A DNA stretch of 64,000 nucleotides from the NCBI GenBank assembly GCA_033439795.1, contig JAUTDP010000014.1:992001-1056000 (forward strand). The letters run 5' to 3'. This DNA is from Sordaria brevicollis (Eukaryota; Ascomycota; Sordariomycetes; Sordariales; Sordariaceae). Of this stretch, positions 46,212 to 56,700 are shown piece after piece; position 1 is the first letter of the stretch; every line of letters starts with the position of its first letter. The position numbers and the translations under genes are program-made. The notes under the pieces were generated by a model. That model was not told the origin of the DNA. It searched no databases and was given only the letters and a program-made list of their open reading frames with translations.

Positions 46212-47342
46212 ATGAAAGCTATCGCCCTGAGCGCGCTCCTCACCGCCGCCGCGGCCGCCGTCGCCGTGCCCGGTGGTGAGGGCAGCAGCAGCACCAAACC
46301 AGCTGCCGAAAAGCCTCGAATCCCTACCTCGTACGAGTCCGCCGTCATGGCGCGGCGCATCCTCGCGCTGACACCCTTGGGAACTCTCGCCACCATTTTC
46401 CCCGCCTCCAACTCTTCATCCATCATGACCTCCGAAGAGCAGGACAACCCCAAGATGCGGGAGAACCGCCCGGCCGAGGTTGCGGGCATGCCGCACGGGC
46501 TGATGGAGTACATTTCCGACTGCGAGTACGCGACCAACGACGTCGGCAACCCGACGCTCTTGGCCATCAGCATCGAGACCTCCTTCAAGAACATTGCGGC
46601 GGGGAGTAATGTCTCTTTGGCGGTGCAGTGGACTCCCCCGCCTCCTCCATTCCCGCCTCATCATGGCCGGCCGAGACATGGTCGTCCGGGAGATCACAAG
46701 AGGAAGCCTCACCATGGTGATGATCATGATGATGACGACGAGGAGGATGATGACCACCACCACAAGGATCATAAAAAAGACAAGAGGCACCATAAGGACA
46801 AGAAGCACAAGGACAAGAAGAAGCATAAGAAGCATCACCCCCCTCCCCCTCCTCCTCGCCCATTCTCCCCCGCCGCACTCCCGCGCTTCTCCCTCCTAGG
46901 CTACGTCGAGCCCATCGAAGGCGGAGACGACCGCACCCAAGAGGGTTCCATCGGCTCGCAAATCGCTTCGTGCTTCACCAAGGTGCACCCGGACGCCAAC
47001 TGGTGGTTGCCCGGGAACCGGATCCACGAGTCGCACTTTGTCAGGTTGGTGGTGACGCAGGTGTACTGGATCGGCGGGTTTGGCGACAGGGCGTATATCG
47101 GCTGGATCCCTGTGGATGAGTGGAAGAAGGTTTCCAAGGAGGAGTGGGAAGCCATTAGATTGCCGGGGGAATGGGAGGGTCATCATGGTCCTCATCCTCC
47201 TAAGCACGGCAAGCCCGAGCATGGAAAGCCCGATGATGGTGATGATGAGGGAAGTGATAGTGAGGACGAGGGAGAGAAGAAGAACGGGTGGGTTGTCGTT
47301 CAGGACGGGAAGAACGAGGATTATGCCGTGAAGGATCTTTGA
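46212..47342 (+). CDS. Secreted CREG-like split-barrel protein with His/Asp/Lys-rich insert
   Basis: This intronless gene encodes 376 aa. A signal peptide (MKAIALSALLTAAAAAVA) is followed by a CREG/pyridoxamine-oxidase-like flavin-binding-fold domain: SYESAVMARRILALTPLGTL, then GMPHGLMEYISDCEYATND, GNPTLLAISIETSFKN and, after an insert, PRFSLLGYVEPI. CREG proteins are lysosomal or secreted and usually lack flavin and enzymatic activity. The insert (about residues 141-219) begins and ends with polyproline and contains HH, DDDD, EEDDDHHHKD and many Lys-Lys-His units, which suggests metal binding. A second shorter His/Pro/Lys/Asp stretch lies near the C-terminus. There are N-glycosylation sequons (NSS, NVS). 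The insert sits between strands of the domain, so it likely forms an exposed loop. Confidence 0.82.
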   Translation: MKAIALSALLTAAAAAVAVPGGEGSSSTKPAAEKPRIPTSYESAVMARRILALTPLGTLATIFPASNSSSIMTSEEQDNPKMRENRPAEVAGMPHGLMEYISDCEYATNDVGNPTLLAISIETSFKNIAAGSNVSLAVQWTPPPPPFPPHHGRPRHGRPGDHKRKPHHGDDHDDDDEEDDDHHHKDHKKDKRHHKDKKHKDKKKHKKHHPPPPPPRPFSPAALPRFSLLGYVEPIEGGDDRTQEGSIGSQIASCFTKVHPDANWWLPGNRIHESHFVRLVVTQVYWIGGFGDRAYIGWIPVDEWKKVSKEEWEAIRLPGEWEGHHGPHPPKHGKPEHGKPDDGDDEGSDSEDEGEKKNGWVVVQDGKNEDYAVKDL

Positions 47343-48208
47343 GAAGGGTCTGCGGGTGTCTCCAATGACACAGCACTGCGCTGACAATACGTTTCATTAT
47401 TTTCGATCTTGACTTGCTGGAATGTTCCAAGACTGGTCGAGGCAAGTGTGTTTTCTTGGATATTATCGCTTATCTAGATGGTGCTTCCATCCACACCAAG
47501 CGCTTCGTTTGTACAACCAGCCCGTACGTATAATACCCAATAGCTGAGATAATCAATTCTTATGATACTACAGCCAGGGGCATTTGCCCTTCGGTCATGT
47601 TCTTCGTTTTGCGACTGATGCATTCAATGCGAGTCTGACCGGCACATCGGTGAGATTTGTTTGGCATCTACCTCTCTCACAAACAGAAAAATCGGAGATC
47701 AAAATGGAAGAAGCAATGTCACTGTGTCACCCTAGACACTATATCTGATGATATCTCAAATAATTGCCCTGTCAGCTGTCAAGCCGCTGCCGTTGATGGC
47801 TTGCCGCTGCCGCCCTATAGGGAGCTTACCACACACGGGAAAGGAAAGGAAGCTGACGAGACGGCTCGGTTCCATCCCAACGAGATGGAGGGGGTGACAA
47901 GATGGAACCAAGTGTTTCATTGGCGCGTACCAAAAATTCGTTGTGTGCCACAATTTAAAACCAACAGCTTGCTTTTGAGGGAAAAAAAGAAGAAGGATGG
48001 AAGGTACCAATGTATCACGGTTTAATTTCCCGTCTGCCGCCTATCGTGAGGTCGGATTGAGGGGAGCTTGGGGTCCTGGGAGGGATTTAATCATGGAACG
48101 ATTGCCGTGTTTCGTTCGCGCGTCTTTCGGTTACCACTTCTGGAAGGATTCGAACCCAGCTAGCAGTCGTCATTGCGCGAACATCCGGCGAGAAGCAGAG
48201 AGAATGAA
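47343..48208. other. Intergenic region, nothing recognised
   Basis: This is between the CREG-like stop and the SOG2-like start, both on plus. It should hold one 3' UTR and one promoter. No further feature is seen. Confidence 0.5.
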
Positions 48209-50623
48209 ATGATGGCAGACACCACGGCGATTGCGACTGAGAGGGCTTTGAGCCTCTCTGCGGAAGCTCAGCAACATGCGGGGCCTAACTCGACTCGACG
48301 ACATGGACTTGGAGAGACGAGCAATAGCGATGGCGATGTTAATTTGAACGAGCATCCAAGGGCCCACAAGCCAATGGAAAGGCGAGGCACAGGCAACGGG
48401 CGATTTCCTATTCGCGTCAATGGCTCCAGTGTCAGTTCGACTTCGACGACAACATCTACAGGTACCGTTGTTTCCCCCGCGGATTCGAAACCGCCGCCGA
48501 TTCCCCAGAGATCGCACTTCAGAGGCGTATCACAGAGTCCCTCCTTGGTCAACAAGAAACCGGGATTGATACCACTTGCCTTACAACGATCCAAAGGTGC
48601 CGGCCTGAGAAGCAGTTCGGTACCTCCCAGGACATCCGACAGTTTGAAGCCAAATGGGGCCCAGGCGACCCAGACTCGGCTGGCGCGCGCTATGTCTTCG
48701 GCTGAGGAAGGAAGGCCTGGGATGGATTCTGCTGGGAACGTTATTACTTCAGGTTCTAGGGGCTCTATTAGCAGCCATTCTCACGGGGCAAATCGATACG
48801 GGCATAATCCAGTGTTCACCAATCCTTTCAGACAAGAAACTGTGACACTTGGTAGAACCTCAAGCGTCTGGGAATTGTCGGTCCTTCCGGTGCGCCGAAA
48901 TTCTTCTCAGGACCGGGAGCCACTTGTTGAGGTCGCTCGCGGCGTTCTCTACTCGATTTCCCAAGTTCACTCGGCTGTTCAGAGTATGTCGAATTTCGTC
49001 GTCAACCATGGGACCGGATCGAAACTAGAAACCACTTTTGAAAGAGCCAGTTTCCACTTCCATGAGCTGGAGCAAGCTATCCATGCTTTGGGTCTCCCGA
49101 ACGGCACACATGGCGACGAGCGTCTGAAGTACAGGGCTTTGCAGCAGGCTCTATCAAGTCTCATCAGCGCCTACATCCAGATATGTAGTGAGCTCACCGG
49201 CCATGTCGACATGTTCGTGGATAATGGGGATGGGAGGTATCTTCGAACTTTCCTAATGCTCATTTACCACAGCGTCATGGAACTTCGTTCAACCCTGAAT
49301 GGACTGCTGTCCGCGGCCTCGAAGGAGCAACCTTCTCCGGTGCATGGCTTTGACGCTGCAGCAACAATCAGACCACGACGTCGGACACAAGGGTCCACGA
49401 CCCCGACACCGTCCAGACCATCTTCCATAAGAAATCACTCTCCGTTACCGTCCTTCAAAGGCCGCAAACCCCCGGGTGGTCTCGAGTCTGCTCGTGGAGG
49501 CGTCAATATGCAAGTCAGGACGGACATACCTTACCCTGGGCCAGGGGGAGCTCCCACACGAACAGTAGCAGTGGCAACGGCGGGTTCGGCTCCAGCTGCC
49601 ACCTCCGCAAAGAGCACGGGTATCACCACGGCGTCCACGCTGGTAGCAACGCCGGACATACCGCCGATGCCAAGAACGCCGGAGCCACGACCTACTGCCA
49701 GCTCGTTCTTTTCCTCCCCTACTCCTTCACATATGTCCAGCAATGCCGCAGCAGACTCGACGGAAGCGCCCTTCGATGTGCTCTTCTTGACTTTGAAGTC
49801 AGCAACTTCGCAGGTTCTTCATACTCTCCCACCCCTCAACTCATTGTTTGCGCACTATCACCATCAGGTGCACGCAAGTCCAGCGATGTGGGAGGCATCA
49901 AAGGCTTGGACCATCCTTTTGACCAGCGGCGTCAAAGTACAGAAGCAAACCGAAGCATTGCGAGAGAGGCTGTCCACTTTGAGAGTTGGCGATCCGGCCT
50001 TATTCTCTCCTCCGCGGGCAGCTCAACCACAAAATGGCTCGGGTCACGGATCGGCATCTGCTTCGTTCTGGGACGTGTGCGAGGGTCTGTACACTGCTTG
50101 GGCCGAGTTTGGTGATCTGTTGAAGACGGTGTTAGTGAGATCGACAGATTCGGCAGCAGAGGGTATGAAGACAGAAACCAAGGAGGAAATCAACCCTAAA
50201 CTCTCCCTACCGCTGGAAACACTCAAACAACTGGGCAAGATATCCCGAGGGCTCAGGGATGCAGCTGAATTGAGTGTTGTCGTCAAGAAGCAGATACAGG
50301 TGCAACAACAGCAACAGCAACAGCAACAGCAGCAAGCTCAACAAGCTCAACCCGCCGCTCCGACTGTCGCCATGTCGCAAGGGCAAAACAAGATCATGGT
50401 GAGAATGAGAGAGCGCGAAAGGCAAAGAGAGAGAAGCATCAGCCCCAGAACGAGAGACATAAGTGGTACAATTCGAGCGGGAACGCCGGCGGCGAGAAGA
50501 TTGCAGCAGATGCAGATGGAGATGCAGTCACTTCCGCCTTTGCCGATGACGCCGCAGAGTGCAGCGCTGGGACCTGCGTTTAGGGCTACCAAACCCTCGC
50601 CTTTTGGGTCATTTTCTGGCTGA
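48209..50623 (+). CDS. SOG2-like RAM signalling-network protein
   Basis: In yeasts SOG2 is part of the RAM/MOR pathway (Ndr kinase Cbk1 with Mob2, Kic1, Hym1 and Tao3) that controls polarity and cell separation. One exon encodes 804 aa from ATG 48,209 (a second ATG follows directly). The N-terminal about 230 residues are disordered, Ser/Thr/Pro/Arg-rich. The conserved region starts near FRQETVTLGRTSSVWELSV and includes VEVARGVLYSISQVHSAVQ and ALQQALSSLISAYIQICSEL. TGHVDMFVDNGDGRYLRTF follows, with a second helical part (FDVLFLTLKSATSQVLHTLP) and LRDAAELSVVVKKQIQVQ. A polyglutamine run follows. Most SOG2 proteins carry leucine-rich repeats at the N-terminus; none is visible here or just upstream. 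The name rests on the C-terminal domain alone. Confidence 0.7.
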   Translation: MMADTTAIATERALSLSAEAQQHAGPNSTRRHGLGETSNSDGDVNLNEHPRAHKPMERRGTGNGRFPIRVNGSSVSSTSTTTSTGTVVSPADSKPPPIPQRSHFRGVSQSPSLVNKKPGLIPLALQRSKGAGLRSSSVPPRTSDSLKPNGAQATQTRLARAMSSAEEGRPGMDSAGNVITSGSRGSISSHSHGANRYGHNPVFTNPFRQETVTLGRTSSVWELSVLPVRRNSSQDREPLVEVARGVLYSISQVHSAVQSMSNFVVNHGTGSKLETTFERASFHFHELEQAIHALGLPNGTHGDERLKYRALQQALSSLISAYIQICSELTGHVDMFVDNGDGRYLRTFLMLIYHSVMELRSTLNGLLSAASKEQPSPVHGFDAAATIRPRRRTQGSTTPTPSRPSSIRNHSPLPSFKGRKPPGGLESARGGVNMQVRTDIPYPGPGGAPTRTVAVATAGSAPAATSAKSTGITTASTLVATPDIPPMPRTPEPRPTASSFFSSPTPSHMSSNAAADSTEAPFDVLFLTLKSATSQVLHTLPPLNSLFAHYHHQVHASPAMWEASKAWTILLTSGVKVQKQTEALRERLSTLRVGDPALFSPPRAAQPQNGSGHGSASASFWDVCEGLYTAWAEFGDLLKTVLVRSTDSAAEGMKTETKEEINPKLSLPLETLKQLGKISRGLRDAAELSVVVKKQIQVQQQQQQQQQQQAQQAQPAAPTVAMSQGQNKIMVRMRERERQRERSISPRTRDISGTIRAGTPAARRLQQMQMEMQSLPPLPMTPQSAALGPAFRATKPSPFGSFSG

Positions 50624-51246
50624 CGAGAGAATTCTATGTCGTTGTTTGTGCAGGAGCGGATGAACATCGCGAATTCTGCTTGGTACCTACCTAGTCTTTG
50701 TGGTTCTTTCTATCTTAAGTAGGTATTGAAGGGATGATGGACGTTACTCCTGGGCCCACAAGCCACAGCATTTGTTAGATGTACCTCTATGGCTAAGCCA
50801 CGCGCTGGTAGTGACAATGAATTGGGTTCATTCGTTGGGTTCGTGGTCTCTATCAATTTGCAGCATTCTACTGTGCTCACTGCAGCCTACTAACCGGCCT
50901 ATGTACGTAACCTCATCGCTGCAATTTTTTTTGCGCGATCTTTCTGGAGGGGCTCACGCTCAGGGCATCTACTTTCGGTTTCACCTCTTTCCACTCCACG
51001 CATCTCAAACCCATCATCTTCCGTTGTCCCATCAAACTACGCAGGCTACCCACGGCCTGGTGGGTGAAACTGCATTCGCATCAGATAACTTGTAGCACCA
51101 ACAACCACCATGATATCTCGGTAAGTTGGCCTACAACTTATGATTATACTTTAGCTAAGCTGACCAGTGGTTATACCAGGTTCTCCTGTGGTTGAGTAAC
51201 GACTACCATACTCTCAAAAGAAAGACAAGATCTGTCAAAGCAAGCT
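50624..51246. other. Intergenic region, nothing recognised
   Basis: This short plus-plus intergenic stretch holds one 3' UTR and the upstream region of the HET pseudogene. No other feature is seen. Confidence 0.5.
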
Positions 51247-53718
51247 ATGGGCGATCAACACCACTCCGAATCGGACCTGCTCTGTGATCAGATCGCGAGC
51301 CTTGGCCTCGAAAGATCATCTGCGAAACATACTGTGGATCATCAACATCCTCCCAAACTGGGGTTGAATCATCTCTGTGAAAGCTGTGTCGACAACATTT
51401 TCCCAAAAGATAGGGAATGGCAATGGCTCAATAACAGCGTCCGGGACAAGCCTGAAAAAAGGCTTATTGGCCCATTCACCATGAAGCGACTCTTTGAAGC
51501 TATAGAGGCTGGTTGCCACTTCTGTACTCTTGTATCGGACAGGATTCGCCGGACGAAGGACCTGCTGCGTCGGGAGGGCCATGGCTCATTGTTGGAGATG
51601 CAGAATTGCTACTTCTTATTACCCCAATTTCCTCCATTTGCAGAGTATTTTTGGTTCGAGATTGATTTGAAGCTGGGATTCAACCTCCGGTATCCCAAAT
51701 TCAACCTCGGCATTAAAGCCACCCCCGCTACGGTCCTGGACGATCATGATACTCCAAGGTACAACAACTGGATTAAGGGGACAATGGTTCAGAACGTGTC
51801 GTACACCAGTCTGAGCGAGCAGACCTTGGACCAGGTCCGACAATGGCTACGGATATGTCAACAAACTCACACGATGTGTAACGCTTGGTCCGAGTATAAG
51901 CCGCGGTCGGGACGACCAGCCGTTCGGTTCATTGACTTGGGAGTGGATGCAACTCACCCGGTCCGACTGGTTGATCGTCAGATGACTGTGAACGACAAGC
52001 CGGTTTATATCACTCTCAGTTATCGTTGGACAGCAGAGATAAAGATGTCCCAGACGACATAAGCAAATAAACACATCCATTACGACGCCATTCCCGTTGA
52101 CCGGTGGCCACCAGTCTACAAGGATACTGCTTCAATAGCACGCCGCGTAGGTGTACGATACATCTGGATAGATGCCTTGTGTATCATCCAAGGTGATTAC
52201 AAGGATTGGTCTGAGCAGTCTGAGATGATGGACATGGTATACACGAACGGGGTTCTGAATCTTGGAGCCATCTTGGGTGAAGAATCCCATGGGCTCGAGT
52301 ATCTTCGGAACCCTTTAAGCATCATGCCGTGTGTTGTGACTCCGGCTCCTAACGTGTGGCACGGGGTAGGCGAGGTCAATCATTCGTTCCTCAATGTGCA
52401 AGATGACTTCGACTTTGTCATTCCATCCGCCCCTCTTTACAAAAGGGGGTGGACATTACAAGAGAGATCTTTGTCAACAAGGACGTTTGCGGTGAGCAGC
52501 TTTATTGGGAATGCATGACATCCACAGCGTCGGAGTCATTTCCTGCGCTTCACGCAATTCAGGGCAGAGAAATGTTGAAATCGACACGGGGAAATCCTGT
52601 CCTTGGCCTTAAGAGCGTTCTCTCTGACGACAATCTGTTCCGGACTTTCAAAGCTGAAGAAACACCCCGTCTCCCACCCCCAGCACATTCTGCACATCTG
52701 CGCCGCCATCGAAGACCAAGCCTTGATAACCACAAAATAATTGTTCACATTTGGAACGAGGCTGTTGAAGCATTTTCAGGCATGTCACTGACAAAGCCGA
52801 GTGACAAATTGGTTGCGCTTCGAGGTATCGTCAACAGACTGTATAATCAATTGAAAAATAAGGAAATAGCCCTCCAGTATGTATCAGGCCTCTGGAAGAT
52901 TGGGATTTACTTTGAACAGCAACTATGCTGGCGTGTGTCAGGCGTTCCTGCCCCCCCCAAAGCCTGAGCTGAAGCATGATCTAGCCAGCCATTTTCCGTC
53001 ATGGTCATGGGCTGCGTGTGCCGACCAAATCTGCTTTCCCACCATTAACGAGTTTGAGGAAACAAGAAGGCTAGCCAAGCTTGAGTCGATACATGGCACG
53101 GATGATAATACCACAGATCCACTGGGCCCAGCCAGAATTATCCTCCGTGGTGCACTTATATGTTTCATCAACGCGAAAACGATCCTCGCCGATGGGTCAA
53201 GGAAACCTGTCGTCAGATGGAAAGACGAGGTACCTGTCAAAGAATCGAGCATATGGATAAGAGTTACAACAACATTCCGTTTGGATCAGCCCATTGATGC
53301 AGAAGCAAAACCGAAGAAACTCGAACTGCTCCCTTTATATTACGACTGTCTTCATGGGGCGATGCAAATGAGTGGCAACATCCATGGCCTTATCTTGGAA
53401 CCTGTTGGGGATCGCGATGGGCTACCACTTTATCGTCGATTAGGTGGATTTGAGTCGCAAAGAAACATATTCCGCGGTCGCCAGCAAGAGTCTTTCTGGG
53501 CGGAGGGGCTAACAGATTCGGGCGGGCTGCAACCTTGGGATGCCTTTCTTTCCGAGCGTTACAGATTTATCGAAGTAGAAGGTTCGGACGGACTCAATTA
53601 TGAGAACGGAGAGTTAGACAAGATTTTTGACATGGCAGACAAAGAAGATGCGGTAGACGGGATCCCAAAAGAGCTTTACGAGGAGCTGTGGAAGAAGCGC
53701 CTGATTTGCCTTGTTTAA
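51247..53718 (+). pseudogene. HET-domain (heterokaryon incompatibility) pseudogene
   Basis: HET-domain proteins trigger cell death when incompatible fungi fuse. From ATG 51,247 the frame has an N-terminal CESC-type motif and CHFCTLV (Cys-rich). It then reaches the HET-domain start YITLSYRW, and stops at TAA 52,060-52,062. The domain continues in the same frame with HYDAIPVDRWPPVYKDTA, VGVRYIWIDALCIIQGDYKD and LYKRGWTLQERSLSTR. Near 52,475-52,500 it shifts by one base to GEQLYWECMTSTASESFP. Near a run of eight C (52,951-52,958) it shifts back to PPPKPELKHDL, then FPSWSWAACADQ, and runs to the stop at 53,718. So one nonsense and two compensating frame changes break a gene of about 820 codons. 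The nonsense codon is a CAA-to-TAA type change. Confidence 0.88.
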
Positions 53719-56700
53719 AGCAACAACATACCAGCCCCTTTCTCTTTCCATACTTGCCCATATACATCTGATTTCTTTCATATGACACACTGGATATCAT
53801 ACTTTCCGTTCATCTAGTGCCCGTGTCCTTCACACTTCGCAGTATAAGTTGTTATCACCAAGTAAAGTCATACTTCCCTGTATTTGTACCCCAATAACAC
53901 AAACCCCGTGGCATTTGAACTTTCTTTTAGGTCTCTCCATAACCCCAGCTACCTTTCGTCTATACATTCGAAGGGAATTGTATCCGTACCGATGAACTTA
54001 GGAACTTTGTTCAAACGAACGCTGACGGTCCTTGTCTACCGATCAATGACAACGCCTCAAAACACTCGCCAGTTACGGTGCGATTAACACATCAACGACC
54101 TCGTACAACCCTCTCAAATAATCTTTAAGCCGTTCAGTCACTCACAATGACTAAGTGATATGGCCCAGTGTCATCTACCATGGTCATCGCGGCGGAACTC
54201 TCGGTCCGGCACATCGTGACCGAGTTTCGTACCCCGTTGGGCACAAAGGGGCAGGACAAGTGCAATGACAAAACTCATCTAGGAACGCGATCTTGCACAT
54301 AAAGGATTCAGGAGATAGAAATAGACGTTGGAAGTGACTTCGGTATATGGAAGGGCGTGATCATCCGCGCGGCACCCATCTCCCGATGCACTCACGTTAC
54401 GACAGAGAAGAGCATCTTGCAGTCACAAACCAACCAGTCACCACAACTATATGCCAACCGTCAGCGGATAATAAACCCGACTCAACACGCCGCTCCCTAC
54501 TACCACGGTCATTCTGTTCCATTACGTATGGCGAACCAACCAACCGCCTCGGCGTCTTACTCACACTTACTGATTCTCACACTCACGGCTTGTGCTTACC
54601 TGCGTACCCGCTCATACAGAATGGGCTCTTTCTTACTGATCGTGATGTCTCCAACGAGACCGCTGGCATTTTGTTCATCATAGTCCGGAAATGGGATCTG
54701 CTTCAGGACACCACCTTGACGCTCCACATCTCTAGCTTGAAGAGCGTGAGAGCTCAGGACGTATGTCATGGCCGCGTCTATCATGAGACGTCCGACTTTA
54801 AACAATTCCCTTTCAGGTCATATGGAACTTACCGCACCAACCCACACCACCACTACCCTGGAACTTTAGAACCTCGACCTTGTCTCAGAGTTCACATCGC
54901 AGCAAGATACTCACGATCTCGATTGGGTGGCTGAATTTGCTGACAGTAAGAGGGAAGGAACGTCTGGCTTTTACCCTTACCCACTTACTGCTGACATCCT
55001 GACACGGTTTTGCGGCTTACTCACCTCACCGGCCGGGGTCGAGAAAACTCGGAAACCGTGTGAATCTCACCGCACCTTGGGTCCAGCACATTCTGCTACT
55101 GTACATGCTCACCGGGCAAGGTTTCCTGTTTCTTGATGCCGTTTGTTGTCCCCGAATTGTGGAGGAAATCTTCTATTCTCGGTGTTCTCGAGGTTTTGTT
55201 GCGAGAGAACCTACCCTCAAACGGAGGTAGTGAATACATGTAGACAGAAGTCAGATAGAGTTGGCGAAGAAAGATACTCCATCACCGTAGGAGACTATTG
55301 ATGACACCAAGCTGGTTGATGGGACCAAATCCACAACAAAATTTGCATGAACAACATTGAGAATTCGCCGACTAAGCTCGCTTACTCAAAACAACATTGA
55401 CTCATTTACACTGAAAGCAAACATACCATTTAACGAATCTCTACGACCGAAACCAACCTACCAATCTCAAGATCCTCGATCAACACCCCAAAGAGACTTA
55501 TAATAATCGGATCGGATCAACCTTCCCCTTCATGTTCCCACTGGTATTCATTCACATCCTCCCACAGCGCAGTGATCACTGAGAAGCAATTGGAGGCGAA
55601 AGTGTAAGATGTCTGAGTGAGACTGCTGCCTACCCATCCTTCCCCCCTTACCGCCTTGGCTGTCCTGGCTGTTTACCACAAAAAAGGTAAGAATCCACGG
55701 CTGATCTCAAAGGGGAAATCCCGAAAACTCCGCCTTCCAAGACAACCCAGCGGTCCCAGCCTGGTTCTGGACTTTGCTCATCGCAATCTTTGGGTTCCTA
55801 CATTTTCTCGTCTTGCGAGGCTCGGACGGAGACTTCGTATCTATTCGGTCTTTTGCGGTGTTGGTGGGTTTGGTATCAGGCTACTATCGTAATAGCTGGG
55901 CAAGATGGGGGTGTGTGGCGATGGGAGCCTAACTATGTACATGGCTGTTCTTTTTCATGATCCTGGTGACCGACTGGCCGTAGGGCTAGGAAATGGAGGT
56001 GATGCCCAAACCTCTACCATACCGGGGTCTCAGATAGATACAGTAGCGGTCCGAGAAGCGGAGGTGAGGTGTGCCCCGACAGATTTGAGCTGCGACATGG
56101 GGGTTTGTGAAGATAGGTACACTAGGTGGTGAGTGAGTGAGTTGTCAAATCAATCAGCTGCACCGTTTGATTCACCGTAATTGAGATCGCGATCATTGTC
56201 ATTTTGCTCACCGCACTCAACCCGTGACTTGTCCTTCCTGCTGGGTCTGGTCTTGTGCAAGCGCGTTGGCTCGACGGATTGGATGCTGGCATGGCGGGTC
56301 GGTGACAGTTCATCAGTTTTGCGGTGTGTGGGTCTGTCGCTCCAAGGACCATTTTCGGTTTTCATGAAGCGTCAGCGCCAGTGCTGACGAGTGACGACGG
56401 CGAGTGATGACCTCCCGTCCATCATCTCGACCGCCGGGCCAGTCGCCGAGCCGCCAAACCGCCCACACGGGTGCTGGGCAAATGGAAGAACCCCCGAGAC
56501 GTCCAGTTCGGCAGGCAATGACAGCCGGCCAAGACCGGAACTGCGGGCGGATGGGGCAGGCATTTCAAGTGCGCCCCACTTCGGCCCTTCGGCAAGCGGG
56601 AGCACCAGAAGACAGAAAGGAAGGTCGGTCGGGCCCAACGAAAGCTTCCGTGTTGTGGGGTAGAATTTGAGTCCCGAACTCATCCACTTCTCAAAGAAGA

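Noticed and set aside
54347..54934. 195-codon plus-strand frame
   Set aside because: No domain or signal, composition like the surrounding non-coding DNA, overlapping frames on both strands.
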